Counted from the first letter of the stretch, positions 43,221 through 55,237 are shown. The stretch: 64,000 bases of DNA from Rusavskia elegans (GCA_011316305.1 SAUG01000067.1:62001-126000), one strand, 5' to 3'. The notes: generated by a model from the sequence alone, not told the origin. A program made the numbers and translations.

Positions 43221-46200
43221 ATGTCTTCACCTTTCCCTGGACCATACAATGGACATTCGAACAGGACGTCTGCGTCCTCTCCTCGGCTTGCTCCCCGTGA
43301 GCCCCAAGGCCCTCCCCAACCGCGAGAGAGTGTCTCTGTACGGTCCATGCGACGCAAGTAGCTCCCATCTCAACTGTTTGACCAAGTTTTCTAATACCGT
43401 CTGCAGTGAAAGTGCTTTACACCTTCGACCATGAGAACAAGACCAACTGCTTGGCCAGGTGGCCTCAGAACATCGACATACGCACAGCCTACCTCGACGA
43501 AACCACTCAGATTGGAGTAATCGAGCTCAAGACCTGCATCCAAGCCATTGTAGCCGCCAGCCCAGAATTGGTTGCCAAGCTCGGTCAAGATTACACCGTC
43601 TATGCATATGATTACTCAGAATATGAGACACCGCTTGTGGGTCAGGGCATGCTTTCGTGGGTCCTCGCTTCTTCCTCGGCTACTCCAGCTGCACCTGCCC
43701 ACCAATCCAAGACCATCGTGACGGGCCGCGTGTGCAAAAATATCATGGGTCTCTTCTCGAGCAACACGCAGGAAACTTTAGAAGTCAAACTGCGACTAGT
43801 GCCTGTCCCAACGTGTCTCCAAAGTGAATACATCGAGAGCATGAAAAGCTACAAAGATATAAGCCGGGTAATGCCAGAAGGCTTCGATGCTCAGGCCTGG
43901 ACCAACTTTTTACAGGCCAATCCTGGTATTCTGCAACTCGCGAATGAGAGTAGGGCCGGATCGCCTGCAGTAGCACTGAACCAGAAAGGCGGTGTAGGCA
44001 TCGAGCATGTCCAACGGCTCATGCAGCCAAACCATGGAGCGATAGACCACTCTGATCGGAATGCAGCCCCCCAGAGCGACAACTATTCCGCAGCAGAAGC
44101 AATGGAGCAGCTCCCACGACCGCTTAGCCAGGCATCGAGCGTTCGGTCCGCTGCTCCACCAAAACGAGGCCGGGGAAGGCCGCCGAAGCCGGTGTCTGAA
44201 CTTTCCGAGAAATCACGTAGTCGTCGGAAACCACAACCATCAAGACGAGCTTCTTTCGATGTTGGATACGCCAGTAACGATGATCAACAGGAAGAAGGAC
44301 CCGGCAAGAAGAGGGCGAAGGTCACAAAGGCAAACTACCCTGAATCGTCAGGTTTCGCAAAACAATCAGAACTGAGAGTTGCCGCCAGCACCGCTGCGTC
44401 TGTTCGTATCCATCAGCCTACCGCCGTGCGACCTGCAACTCGGGCTGCAACCTCGCTAGAAGGACCTCCACGAGAACCTACCCCGGTAGCAGGACTTTCA
44501 AACCCAAGTTCCAGGCCACTCTTACCTCCCAGAAAAAGCACCCTCCGGGGCAACCCGCTGAATGCTGAAGACATACCGTATGAGTCACCATACCCGCCAT
44601 CCGACATCGAGAAGACTGCAGACTCGGAGAACAATTCGCCCGAGGGTAGTCGCGCTGAGAGTTCCAATACGCCTGCAGACTTCGCCTCCTCCCCACCTCC
44701 ATATCCTGCGTCCATGACTGCTCTTTCAAGTCCCAGACTGCCTAATGTACCTCATGAGATGGATTCTGGCTTTATGAGTGGAGCAATCGATGACTTGTTT
44801 GAGGACGACGAATCTCGTCCCCTTGACGATGAAGACTTGGACGTTGCCGCTCAGTATATGAAACGGCCGGATCTGCAAGAGCCACCGGCTTCGACGACAA
44901 TGATTCCTCAAGATAGTGGTATCGATCTGCACAGCGAACAGACGCGGCAGCCCCATGTCCTCGATGAGCAAGCGCTTATCCATGACCAGAACACAGCACT
45001 GTCTGCCACCGATCGTTCAAAGCTAAATCGGACCACTTCTTCAGGTAATCTCGCACCACTAGAGACGTTTAGCAACGACACTGTTCGGCCTTCATCACTT
45101 CATCGTTCGCAGACCTGGGCAGGCCACCAAGACGATCATCCAAGCTCAGATACGATCTTTACCCAAGAAGCCAGCGGCCCAGCCTCGAGAATTAAGTCTC
45201 GTGCTAGAACAGGGAGCGGATCGGGTGTTAAGCGCAAGAAAGCTATCCAAAGCAAACTGGCCGAATCCGTTGCAAATGGGGAGATGCCGCCTTTCTGCGA
45301 GAATTGTGGCGCTATCGAAACTCCAACGTGGAGAAAGGCGTGGATCAAAATCCACAGCGGTACACCTGAGCACGTGGTCGTTTCCGATGAAGAAGGCGGT
45401 GTAATAGCCTGGCAAAGTCTTCAAAAAGACGCCAATGGAGATATCTGTCTATTCCGACTTATTAAAAGGACGCTGCTTCCAAATGACAAAGGCTTTACTC
45501 CGACCCTACTGTGCAATCGTCAGTATCCCCGCGCACAGAATATGGTGGATCTGCTGACATTCTATAGCTTGCGGCTTATGGCTCCATAATCGAAAATGTA
45601 TGCGTCCTCAGGAGGTCTGGGACAAGCCGCAGGGCTACGATGGAGGATCGGGCGGGCCCCGCAAAGGTTCTTCTCAATCGACTGAAGGGAAGCCAGGCTC
45701 ATTGCCTGATCAGTCAGCGAGCGGCGAACCATCAGGCAGTGGTGCCTTCTTTACCGACGGTTCATCTCCTGCAGATGCCGGTGAAGAAAGTGAACAAAAT
45801 CATGACTCTCAACTTAGCGCAACCAATAGGCCTAGAGCATCCAGCGTTCAGTCTGGAGGGCCAAAAGCTGAGTGTCCTCGACTCGACAAAGCTACCGCTG
45901 CAGCCGCGCTTCAACGAGCCATTCAGTCTTCACCAGTTCGGTGGCGTCGCACTCAAAAATCAGAAGTTGCAGCGAAGAATTTGACCCCAAGGCCGACCAG
46001 AAGGATCTTGTTTCCTTCCCCTACGCAGAGCGAGCAGCGTCGAGCCTTACAGAGCAAAGATGACCACAGCAAGAACTTCAATGTCGGTTCACCAAATATA
46101 AAGCAATACCAGCAAATCGACCCAGCAGACAAGGAGAATTTGCCCCCGCAGCAAGAGGAGGAAGATGGTCAAGATATTGACGGACAGGAACCGCAACGAT

Positions 46201-46772
46201 CTGTAATGCCCACGTCGTCTAGCGAATGCCGCGAGGTGACCTTCAAAACGCCGAATCGTAGCGTGACACCTGAGCGGGTGCCGCCAACGACCGGCGACTT
46301 CTTCTCCTCGGCCGCCAAAGCCCTCCTGCGCCCCCAAATCACCCCCAAACGCCTACGCTCCGGAGCCCCCCAAATTCTCGCCGATCTCAGTCCTTTCACT
46401 GCTCAGATCAGCGAGATCCTCTCGGACGCAAACGCAGTCAGCCCACACGGCAGTTCCTATGATTTTCCAACCCTACCATCACTCAACAATACCCCTGGGC
46501 GTTTGCTTCGTCACGACTTCGATTTCTCTGTTTTCGACCCACAGGATCTTCTAAGCACGGATGTACCCATGGCGAGCAGCCCGCCACCGGACGGCTGGTT
46601 TGGCGTTTATGAAGATCCGGTTGAAAAAGAGGGGAGCTTCTGGACTGATTATCCATTGCCTGGCTGTTCACCAGTTGCAAGTGCAGAACGGAGCAAGACG
46701 CCGCCGGAGTTGTCTGTGGATGCACGAGGGCATGCTGTGGTTGACTTTTCGCCACTAGCGAAGGACGGGTAG
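43221..46772 (+). CDS. Ams2/Spt21-like GATA-type zinc-finger regulator
   Basis: Exons 43221-43353, 43407-45518 and 45568-46772 give 1149 residues. The first intron only fits as a GC-AG intron (donor GCAAGT at 43354); any GT donor nearby breaks phase or lacks consensus. After a Pro-rich leader comes the Ams2/Spt21 N-terminal domain: KVLYTFDHENKTNCLARWPQ, IGVIELKTCIQAIVAASPEL and YDYSEYETPLVGQGMLSW. An AT-hook-like RGRGRPPKP follows near residue 250. The GATA finger is CENC, then a 68-residue loop, then CNPCGLWLHNRKC; the second half is created by splicing at 45518/45568. Ams2 and Spt21 control histone gene transcription in fission and budding yeast, so a cell-cycle or histone role is likely. 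The C-terminus is disordered, Ser/Pro-rich. Confidence 0.87.
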
Positions 46773-47187
46773 CAGAGGCCCAAGCTGTGGCCTTGGAGAA
46801 GCAGGGAGCTATGGTAGTCTGGCCATGGACCTATGAGATGTGACGAGCTTTAAGATACCCATTCTTGTAGCGCTTTAGCGAGGGAATAGATAAGATTCGA
46901 GCATGCTTGCCTGGAACACTATGAATCCGACCGAGCCATGAAAGACTGATCGAATGTAATAATCCATTGAATGTCCCAATTGTCATTACTTCTCCCATCC
47001 CTCATCAATCGTCACCACAAACCCTGCCCTGATCCATCCGTGTCCGTTCCCGCTGTTATTGCCCGAACTTCGACGTTTGCCTCTTCGACTCCCATCCCAG
47101 CGCTCGAAAGCGCTCACCTCAACGACGTACATCCACACGCGCCACCTAAGCTGACCATGGCTGCTATGATATCCTCGCCCGTCATCT
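46773..47187. other. Convergent intergenic region Ams2/Spt21-like / RPA3
   Basis: 415 bp between two stop codons; nothing else was recognised. Confidence 0.4.
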
Positions 47188-47744
47188 TCAGTCCGCAGTA
47201 TAAAAGATCTCCTTATATCGGTGTGTTGCATCCACCACTGCTTCGACGGCATTGAAATCTAACACCGAAAGGTATCAGTGTACTGGTCGCTGAACATCCA
47301 AAGTTGTATCTTTCACGACAAAGAAGATACAGTTGAGAATGGCAAGTCAACAAAAACATACCGATATTGGAGCCGAAATCCATGGCTTGGAAGACCTTGA
47401 CGGTCAAGTCGGGCTGAACTTTGCCGATGATTTCAACGGCATTATTGAGAGTTAGGTGGGCGTCCTGCGTTGGAAGTGTGTCAGACAAAGATCATCAGGC
47501 GTTCCCATAAGAGTATTCCCTGGAAGCGACAAAGCCGAGAGTGTCATGGCAAACGGCCTAGCTGTGGGAATGAGCACTGAAAAGATGTACCGACCCTGTT
47601 CAAATGAAGCTGCACACTCCCGTTCGCATCGATGGTGGCGCTTTCACCTCTAAGACTTGTGACTCGGCCTAGAATACGGACGGTGGAGTTGGTGAAGCTT
47701 TCGAGATAGCGGGCGTTGATGCGGGGAGTTGCTTCTGCTGCCAT
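47188..47744 (-). CDS. RFA3: Replication protein A 14-kDa subunit (RPA3/Rfa3)
   Basis: Three exons: 47744-47595, 47464-47362 and 47258-47188, giving 107 residues. The sequence follows the small OB-fold of Rfa3: TPRINARYLESFTNSTVRIL, GRVTSLRGESATIDANGSVQ, LTLNNAVEIIGKVQPDLTVK, and after the last splice DFNAVEAVVDATHRYKEIF. Rfa3 is the smallest subunit of the single-stranded DNA-binding heterotrimer used in replication and repair. The two introns (130 and 103 bp) are longer than usual for this window. All exon phases agree, and the length matches the family. Confidence 0.9.
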
Positions 47745-48618
47745 TGCGAAAGGGTGAAAGACCGTGAGATAATCGTAACAGCCCGGGTAGGATGTAGCTG
47801 GCCAGCTGGTGAGGTTTGGTAGACGCTCGGACCACGTAAGTCAATCACGTCGCGATGACACGTGACAGGGATGCGCATATCGAGCCAACCTAAAGCTGTC
47901 CGCCAGGCTCAGGTCATACGAGTGCAGCACTGTGATTCTGTGCCAATTGATGGCATTTGCCAGTGTGTATCTGGTCGTTTTTTATTTGCAGACTGTTCGA
48001 TGGGGCTTTTTTGATTCCCACAGTGTGGTTCCTTCGATTATTGAATACCCCGACGTGCACCGAACATTCTTGCTTCCTGTCGAAATACAACCGTACGACC
48101 GGCCCAGCACCGCATCAGGAGAATCTGCGTACCCCACCTGACTACTGTCATGGTAGCAGTTCCAAAAGCATCTGGAGCAAGTCACTCGCCAGTGTTGAGG
48201 GACGCATGCAACGGGACGCAAGTCCTGCACATGTCGACCTTCCTCTTTTGGCTGGATGACTTCACGATGCAAGCTCACGGTTGCCTGCCGCTGAAAACAT
48301 GAGGCGGACACAGAGAAAACCGTTATCGACCTCCTCCACCCTGTACAATTTGCCTTTGCCCGCGTTTGCCCCGCCGGTCGAGCTGCTTGATCAGTCCATC
48401 AATGCCAGTACCAGTCCTCTAAAGGCAGGTCCACCTCTGCATCTCGTCCTCATGCGCAATTCCATCATGTCACTTCTTTCGAACCGTCACTCCGCTGTGC
48501 AGCGCTCCAATTGGCAGCAACGTTGCTGGCACTACTTAAACGTTACTGTTTCCTATCATTCCTTGACCTGGGAGTATCTCTTACCTCCGTTGTCCACTTA
48601 CATTACTGCATATACATC
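47745..48618. promoter_or_regulatory. Divergent region RFA3 / serine carboxypeptidase
   Basis: 874 bp with both promoters. A TATACA stretch just upstream of 48619 is probably leader, not a TATA box. No further gene was recognised. Confidence 0.4.
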
Positions 48619-50401
48619 ATGTACTCCACGAGTCTGAAGTTCGCTTTGCTTGCTCTGAGCCTGTGCTCTCCTCTGTCGAGTGTCAATGCTCTTCCGCAGT
48701 TCGATTCACGGCAACTGCCTGCAGACCCCGTCGGCGTGACAACAATCACATCGCCCACCGGCGTGACCATCAGGTATAAGCAACCGGGCCTCGAGGGCGT
48801 CTGCGAAACGACACCAGGAGTCAATTCCTACTCCGGTTACGTCGATCTGGCCCCGGACGCCCATACCTTTTTCTGGTTCTTCGAGGCCAGAAATAATCCG
48901 GCCGAGGCTCCTCTCACTCTGTGGCTGAACGGAGGTCCAGGCAGTGACTCGCTGATTGGGTTATTCCAAGGTGACTGCCACAAACTATGCTTTTTGGCAT
49001 TCCTGCTAATGGTGCTCAGAGCTCGGGCCCTGCAATGTCACGGAAGACTTGGAATCCATGGTCAATCCTTATTCTTGGAATGAGGTTTCCAACATGCTGT
49101 TCATTTCTCAACCCCTGGGCGTTGGATTTTCCTATAGCGAGTCAGAACCGGGCAGCTTGAACCCATTCACTGGGGAGACGGAAAACTCCACGTTCGGGGT
49201 GTCCGGGCGATGGCCCGTTATCAACGCTACCGAGCTTGATACAACGGATCTTTCGGCCATTGCGACTTGGCACGTCCTCCAGGGCTTCCTGGCCAATCTT
49301 CCCCAACTGGATGCCAAGCTGGGATCGGGAACTAAAACGTTCAATCTCTGGACTGAATCCTATGGAGGTCATTACGGCCCAGCTTTCTACAATTATTTCT
49401 ACGAACAGAACGAAATGATTAGAAACGGGACGGCGAATGGGACAGAGCTCATTTTCGATACCCTTGGTATCGGTAATGGACTCTTCGACCTCTATACTCA
49501 GGCGCCATACTACCCCGAATTCACCCAGCACAACAGCTACGGTATCCAACTCGTCAACGAGACCGTCTATGAATACATGAAGTTCGCTTGCAACATGCCA
49601 CTCATTGGTTGCCTTGCTCAAGTGGATGCTTGCCGTCAAGTCAATCGCTCCACCGAAGTTGGCCAGCTCTACTGCGCGCAAGCCACTGATCAATGCCGCA
49701 CCAACGTCGAAGAACCGTACTACGTGTTCGGTAGCCGAGGCGTGTATGACATTCGTCATCCTTACGATGATCCTACTCCTCCCAGATACTTCAATGATTA
49801 TCTCAACAAAGCCAACGTTCAAAACGCTCTCGGTGTAAACCTTAACTACACGCAGTCGAACAACGACGTGAGCTATGCCTTCCAGATGACGGGCGACTTT
49901 GCCTATCCAAATTTCATCGAAGATCTGCGGATGATCCTCAACACCTCCGTGCGGGTCGCTCTCTTCTACGGCGACGCCGACTACATCTGCAATTGGTTCG
50001 GTGGCGAAGCCGTTTCCCTTGCCGTGAATTACACCCACAAAGAGCAATTCGCAGCTGCCGGATATACCCCCTTCATCGTCGATGGCGACGAATATGGCGA
50101 AGTCCGGGAGTACGGCAACTTCAGTTTCCTCCGGATCTACGAGGCTGGGCATGAGGTGCCCTTCTACCAGCCGTTGGCCAGCTTGGAATTCTTCAGGAGG
50201 GTGTTGGGGAATCGGGATATAGCCACGGGGGGTCAGGAGTTGACGGGGATGTACAGTACTGGCGGTAATGCGAATGCGACTCATACGGAGCCGTTCGTGC
50301 CGTTGTCGACTACAGAGGCGCTGGCCAGTAGTCTTGCAACTGCAAGCGCAAGTGGGTCGATGACAGTGACGGCTATGGCTATGCCGACGTACAGGTCATG
50401 A
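48619..50401 (+). CDS. Secreted serine carboxypeptidase (family S10, carboxypeptidase S1-like)
   Basis: Exons 48619-48970 and 49020-50401 with a 49-bp intron give 577 residues. A signal peptide covers about residues 1-24 ([14 protein letters not shown]). The substrate-binding [10 protein letters not shown] precedes the catalytic triad: Ser231 in [10 protein letters not shown], Asp438 in [13 protein letters not shown], and His494 in [12 protein letters not shown]. Many N-glycosylation sequons (NXS/T) and paired cysteines fit an extracellular or vacuolar enzyme. It removes C-terminal amino acids at acid pH. The Ser/Thr/Ala-rich tail after residue 530 is extra and too polar at its end to be a clear GPI signal. 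There is no long propeptide as in CPY, hence the S1-like call. Confidence 0.93.
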
Positions 50402-51192
50402 TTGTGAAAATCAAACGGGCCTGGGATGATTGCTACACCATTATGAGCTCATTTTGTACTTACACCTCTGCACCTGACATCCTAGCAATCGATAGAGCCA
50501 ATCCAGTTATCCAGATAACGGCTATTGTACGCCTCCTATGGCGATGAATCTGTCATCTGACATAACATGACACGAATGACATGACATGACGGGTCTAATA
50601 GCGCAAAGGAAACACGCACCTTACTTAGCAGACCAAGCCATAACATTACGAATCCATCCACATCTCAGACCTCTAAGCCGCATAAGCGTAGCACAGTGTA
50701 ATGAATGCGGCGTGGGAACGAACAATGATTGTAATTCGATCGGAGTAAAGTTTTCGAGTCAGCATGTCTCGATCAAGTACCTTTAAACCTTCATGGCTTG
50801 GTAGTAGTCCTTGAACTGATAGTTAAGGTATCCGATACGTCGACCTGCAACATCCGAGGTCTCGATCAGCTGTCTACTACTCATATACTGTGCAGCCACG
50901 TCTTGCAATTCTAAGTCGGGATGGAGCAGGGGGGAAAGTAAAGCAGCACGCGATCGATGAAGACGAAAGAGTCACGTTGGTTTCATTTTGGAATGGTGAA
51001 GTCAAGTCTTTGGGCGTACAAAATATTGGAATGATGGTAAATAGTTGCTCTTAAACAAGCTCTACTATACCTCCCTGATCGCCTTTACAGATATGATTTT
51101 GGGATCGAGATTTTCGCTCACCTTCATTGTTATGTTCTACTGAATGATAAGGTCGTATCTACATTGGCCCTCGTAAAAATTAACAACATACC
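50402..51192. other. Convergent intergenic region carboxypeptidase / RING gene
   Basis: 791 bp between two stop codons. It contains a short ACATGACA-type repetitive stretch at about 50560-50590. No gene was recognised. Confidence 0.35.
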
Positions 51193-52656
51193 CTAATCGT
51201 CAGACATCGAAAGATCTGGGTCTTTATCATCTGTACTCCAGATTGCCTCATCATCAGAAGCCGACTGTGGCGGAAAAGGCACGTAGGAATGAGGCGTGAG
51301 TGCAAGTCCGAGCCGTAACGTCCTAAAGAATCGAGGGTCGTTATTCTCCAGTAAAAGTTCCAGTAACCGTTTCTGATACCGCATCAGCCTGAAACCACTC
51401 CCCCAGACAAATTCATTGAATTCCGGGTTTGCATCGAAGAAGAAGGGAATCTCTTCGTCTCGTAAGCGGAGTCTCTCGAAGAAGGTGCCAAACCTTATGA
51501 CGCGCGAGTACTCTGCGCTACCGTGTTCTAACCCGTGGCCGACGGCATACGTGTAGGCGTCTTTGCGGAGGATCGATCGGGCTTGTCTGAAGACCCGTCT
51601 GCAGCTTGAAGGCGTGAGAGGAATTTCCCGTTCGCGGAGGGTAACGTTATCCGCGTGGCGGCGATTCAGGAATTCGATGATGGTGGCTCGGTCTTTTTGC
51701 TCTTGGTCGGCATGAACGAAGCCTAAGCATCGGTAAGCGAGATCGGTGAGACGAAGACGTACTCGAATGAGTTGGAGTGTGTCAGCGTGGCAGTCGATCA
51801 GCTTGTCGAAGAAAGCTGAACCCCGGCAGTAGGGACAGCTGTGGCTTGTCTCTCTCGGTGGGAACGGTGTAATGTCGTATATGTAACCCTCTGAGATCTC
51901 TGGGAGGTCTTGGGAACGTCGCTGAGGTTGCTGTGTTACCGGAAGAAGCACGCCTGCTTCCAGCTCTCGCTCGAGGAGGTTTGAGAACACTTGGCTCAAT
52001 CTTTGCTCTTCTCGGATCTCACCTTCTTCAAGTTCCTCATCTTGGAGGTCTTGAGAAGTTTGGGGAGCTTGTACCTCTCGAATCTCACCTTCTTCGAGCT
52101 CTTCCTCTTCCTCTGCCGGTGCGGAGGTATTTGCCACGTTAGGTGGTGTGAGCAGTTCGGAAGCAATTTCTCGCGTACGTACCTCTGGTTCATCTGACAT
52201 CTCTTCATCCTGATCGTAAGCCGCTTCTAAAAGTTCTTCGACGTTTGAATCAATATCATTACCACTGGACAATCTGTCAACAGGCTCTCGACGGACGAAA
52301 GCAGGGACTGGATGTCTCGCTAAGGTTTCCCAGACATTACACCTCTCTTCTATTTCTCGGAAGATATTGTCCATCACACCGGAAAAGAATAACGTCGGCT
52401 CTCGGGTCATATCCGGTAACTGAATTGGGCTGAGCCATGTTTGAATACAGAGTTCATGAAAGCGATGCTTACAGCCCGGAAGGACGACAACAGCAAGATT
52501 CGGCCCGAGGGTATCGTGACAGATGGAGCACTCGCAAACATCAGCCTGTTGAGCTGCTTGCTCCGCGGCCTGATTGAATTGAGACATTATGGCCATCATA
52601 CATGGGGCCACGGCTGCATAGGATAGATGTGATGATTGTTGGTAAGGTGAATCCAT
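51193..52656 (-). CDS. RING-type protein with a widely split zinc-binding module
   Basis: Single exon, 487 residues. Cys43, Cys46, Cys62, His64, His67 and Cys70 (CSIC...GCKHRFHELC) form six ligands of a RING-H2-like finger, followed by W74. The final pair is only met at Cys274 and Cys277 (SCPYCRG), about 203 residues later; normal RINGs have at most about 50. The insert is acidic and contains two copies of EELEEGEIRE. After the CPYC pair, a helical region with many Arg/Leu residues (LRLTDLAYRCLGF, RHADNVTLREREI) has no named domain. It may be an E3 ubiquitin ligase with a split RING, or CPYC may belong elsewhere. Similar fungal proteins exist in my memory, but no characterised one. Confidence 0.7.
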   Translation of the reverse strand: MDSPYQQSSHLSYAAVAPCMMAIMSQFNQAAEQAAQQADVCECSICHDTLGPNLAVVVLPGCKHRFHELCIQTWLSPIQLPDMTREPTLFFSGVMDNIFREIEERCNVWETLARHPVPAFVRREPVDRLSSGNDIDSNVEELLEAAYDQDEEMSDEPEVRTREIASELLTPPNVANTSAPAEEEEELEEGEIREVQAPQTSQDLQDEELEEGEIREEQRLSQVFSNLLERELEAGVLLPVTQQPQRRSQDLPEISEGYIYDITPFPPRETSHSCPYCRGSAFFDKLIDCHADTLQLIRVRLRLTDLAYRCLGFVHADQEQKDRATIIEFLNRRHADNVTLREREIPLTPSSCRRVFRQARSILRKDAYTYAVGHGLEHGSAEYSRVIRFGTFFERLRLRDEEIPFFFDANPEFNEFVWGSGFRLMRYQKRLLELLLENNDPRFFRTLRLGLALTPHSYVPFPPQSASDDEAIWSTDDKDPDLSMSDD

Positions 52657-53678
52657 TGTGGTCGCTCAAAGGTCGTAGAACCACGTCCCTATGTCGTAAG
52701 TAGTCTGGGGCGATCTCGAAGACGCGGACGTAGAGGTATCCGAGGGGACATATTGATGTACACGAGCTCTTAAGGAAGTCAAGGTATCGAGCCATCGTCC
52801 ATTGTCACCACAGGGGCTGGGACAATGTTGCCAGAATGTCTTTGTTCTCGGCATGTGTCATACAATCACATTGTGGCTGGTTCAAGATCCTTTGTGTCTG
52901 AAATGGACCGTAATGTCGGTCCTGACGGACTGGCCCGAAGACATTGCTCTGCCATTGTTCGAGAAGATAGAACGGAGAGACAACAAACGATCAGAGTAGG
53001 ACCCCCGTCTTCGTGCTTGACCGGGACCAAGTGAACATCATCTATCGGTGATGGGTCAAAAGAAATGCTTCTATAATACTTGCCAGCACCGGATACATTG
53101 ATATTGATCCGAAGAAGGACGTAGAGAGATTGTGAAGAATGTAATGATAATGCAGGGTTACAGACCGGAGATGTTGACGTCGAACATGAGATCAAATTTG
53201 GGCGATGTATGAGAGGTAAGGTAGGGCGAACACGAAACAGCGGAGACGAGAATAATGCTTCTCTGACGCTCACGATCAATTCATGATTCACGTCGATTCC
53301 CTGGATGTCCAACCTTCAAGCCGAATAGTCAGTCCTACCTGTATAATTACGGAGTAAGGGTAGTGCAATTAAGGTTCTATTTATAGTTTGCCCGATCCTC
53401 GGACGTTCCTCCGAGGGACTTTCGTTATTATACTTTATGTTCCATTTGTTGTACTGCCATCTTGGAACACTTTGATAGTACTCGTGGCAACAGCACGACC
53501 CTCACATTTCACGTGAAAGGACAGTATTGCGCAGCACTCGGCAGCTTGTTGCCGCGCCACAGGACACGATGATGAAACGGAGAGCCACCGAAACACCGTG
53601 AACGTGCGAGCTTAGATATGTATATCCACTGCTGTCCTGTTCGGTATATACAGAGCCTGAGAATGCCAGGATCCAAAC
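52657..53678. promoter_or_regulatory. Divergent region RING gene / bestrophin-like gene
   Basis: 1022 bp between divergent start codons, with both promoters. A frame at 52866-53312 on the minus strand is listed separately as doubtful. Confidence 0.35.
52866..53312 (-). CDS. Doubtful hypothetical ORF
   Basis: 148-codon open frame starting MDIQGIDVNHEL, upstream of the RING gene on the same strand. It contains possible splice signals (GGTCTGTAAC), and an alternative frame through them is also open, so the true structure, if any, is unclear. No domain was recognised. It may be part of the RING gene's leader or a small orphan gene. Confidence 0.2.
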   Translation of the reverse strand: MDIQGIDVNHELIVSVREALFSSPLFRVRPTLPLIHRPNLISCSTSTSPVCNPALSLHSSQSLYVLLRININVSGAGKYYRSISFDPSPIDDVHLVPVKHEDGGPTLIVCCLSVLSSRTMAEQCLRASPSGPTLRSISDTKDLEPATM

Positions 53679-55043
53679 ATGGCCAACACGTTCGCGACAA
53701 ATCAAGATGGACGCCACCACCAGCGCACTCCCACCATTCCCTTTGCTCGAACATCGAGACATAAACCCAGACGGTACGAATCTGCCTGTGCACGTTTGGA
53801 ATCCATCCTGACAGCTTCCTCAGATGGCCACTGGCTCTCCGTTTCATCAAGGGTGCCATCCATGGCGCTATCATCGCCCCCGTCTTGCTCCATGCCGCCT
53901 TCGCCGCTTTGATAGTGGCACTCGACCACAATGTCAAAGATCTGGGTTTACCCGCCAGCATTGTACGCCATTGTCCTCTGTCACCTACGAGCACGACCAG
54001 TCAATTAACACGGTCCTCTTAGATCCCCAGCCTTTCCATCGTTGTCGGTCTGATGCTGGTACCTGCTCCAGTCGCTTCGACCAGGCCTTCATTTGGGCTA
54101 ACCGCTCCCCAAGGTCTTCCGCAATCAGACTTCCTACAACCGCTTCTGGGACGGTCGGAACTACCTCACCGTGATCATCACTTCCGTCCGCAACCTCACC
54201 CGCTCTTTTCTCGCCAACTCCCACCGCTCTCCCCTCGCTGACCGCGTCGAGACGGACCGTGTCATTCGCATCCTCATCGCCATCCTCTATGCCACCAAGA
54301 ACCATCTTCGCGCCGGTTGGGGCGCTGAAATCATCCCTGGCACCGCCATCAATCCATCCACTGGAAATGCTACCTTGACCCCTGAATACAGCGACCTGTT
54401 GCCCAGGGGCTTGTACGGGTGCGATGATCGAGGACTGGGGCTCGTGTTGCAGTTGACCTTCTTCATCGAGCAGTACATCAAGAAGGGCACGGACAATGGA
54501 TGGTTTCATGCACCGCAGGCGAGCCAGATGCAAGTCCAATTAAACAGTATGGTGGACGCTTACGGGAAGATGGAAACGATTCGCTTGACGCCCATTCCCG
54601 TCGCTCATCTGTATGACTTCCTCTTTAAACGCTGAAACTTGGACACCGTTTCCGGTGAAAAGACATGCGAGAGGCAAAGGCTGACGTGGATGGGCAGAAT
54701 TCACCAAAAACAAGTCCTCGCCCTCTTTGGTGGCATCTTACCTTTTGCCCTCGTCGACCAGATAGATTATTGGGCCATCCCCGTCGTCATGCTGGTCATG
54801 TTCACGCTTTACGGCATTGATGCAATTGCGAGTCAACTGGAAGATCCGTTTGGGTACGATAGGGCCGATATCAAGACGGATTTCATCGTGGAAGATATCA
54901 GGTCCGAGATTAGCGTGCTTTTGGAGGAGTGGAAGAAGGCGGGAGAGCAGGGTTATGAGATGTTCGTGGGGAGGAGGCAGGGCGAAGGCGGTGGTGGCCG
55001 CGGGCAGATAGACCGCGCCGATCATGCTAACGGTCCGTTTTGA
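53679..55043 (+). CDS. Bestrophin-like (UPF0187) chloride-channel family protein
   Basis: Five exons: 53679-53773, 53815-53962, 54023-54058, 54114-54610 and 54698-55043, giving 373 residues. A basic leader is followed by FLRWPLALRFIKGAIHGAII and LHAAFAALIVALD (first membrane segment). The family signature follows: LPASIIPSLSIVVGLMLVF, then RNQTSYNRFWDGRN, in which the last three splices fall. Later blocks are GCDDRGLGLVLQLTFFIEQY and the membrane pair ALFGGILPFALVDQIDYWAI and MLVMFTLYGIDAIASQLEDPFG. These match fungal and bacterial bestrophin homologues, which form pentameric anion channels. Intron 1 is just 41 bp and exon 3 just 36 nt; phase is consistent throughout. Confidence 0.88.
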
Positions 55044-55198
55044 AAGATCGTGTGGAAATCGTATGACTCCATGTATTACGATAATAACGGAAAATGACAG
55101 GCTTCTGTACATCTTTCAGACTGTTCGGTGGATGATGGCTCCTAATAAGAACGCTCCATGATTCGATCATTGGATGACATCTGCAACAGTAAAGTAAT

Positions 55199-55211
55199 CC
55201 CCCCCCCCCCC
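55199..55211. repeat. C13 homopolymer
   Basis: A run of 13 cytosines in the 3' region between two convergent genes. Such runs are prone to length error in sequencing. Confidence 0.9.
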
Positions 55212-55237
55212 AACCAAGATGTATGAACAGACTTATT

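Noticed and set aside
43069..43357. Alternative first exon of the Ams2/Spt21-like gene in another frame
   Set aside because: An ATG at about 43209 could splice in phase by a GT donor at 43358, but the peptide lacks the Pro/Ser-rich, SMR-ending leader expected before KVLYTF, so the GC-AG model was preferred.
49142..50284. 380-codon open frame on the minus strand
   Set aside because: Lies entirely antisense to the serine carboxypeptidase, which has a full catalytic triad; long antisense frames arise from codon bias.
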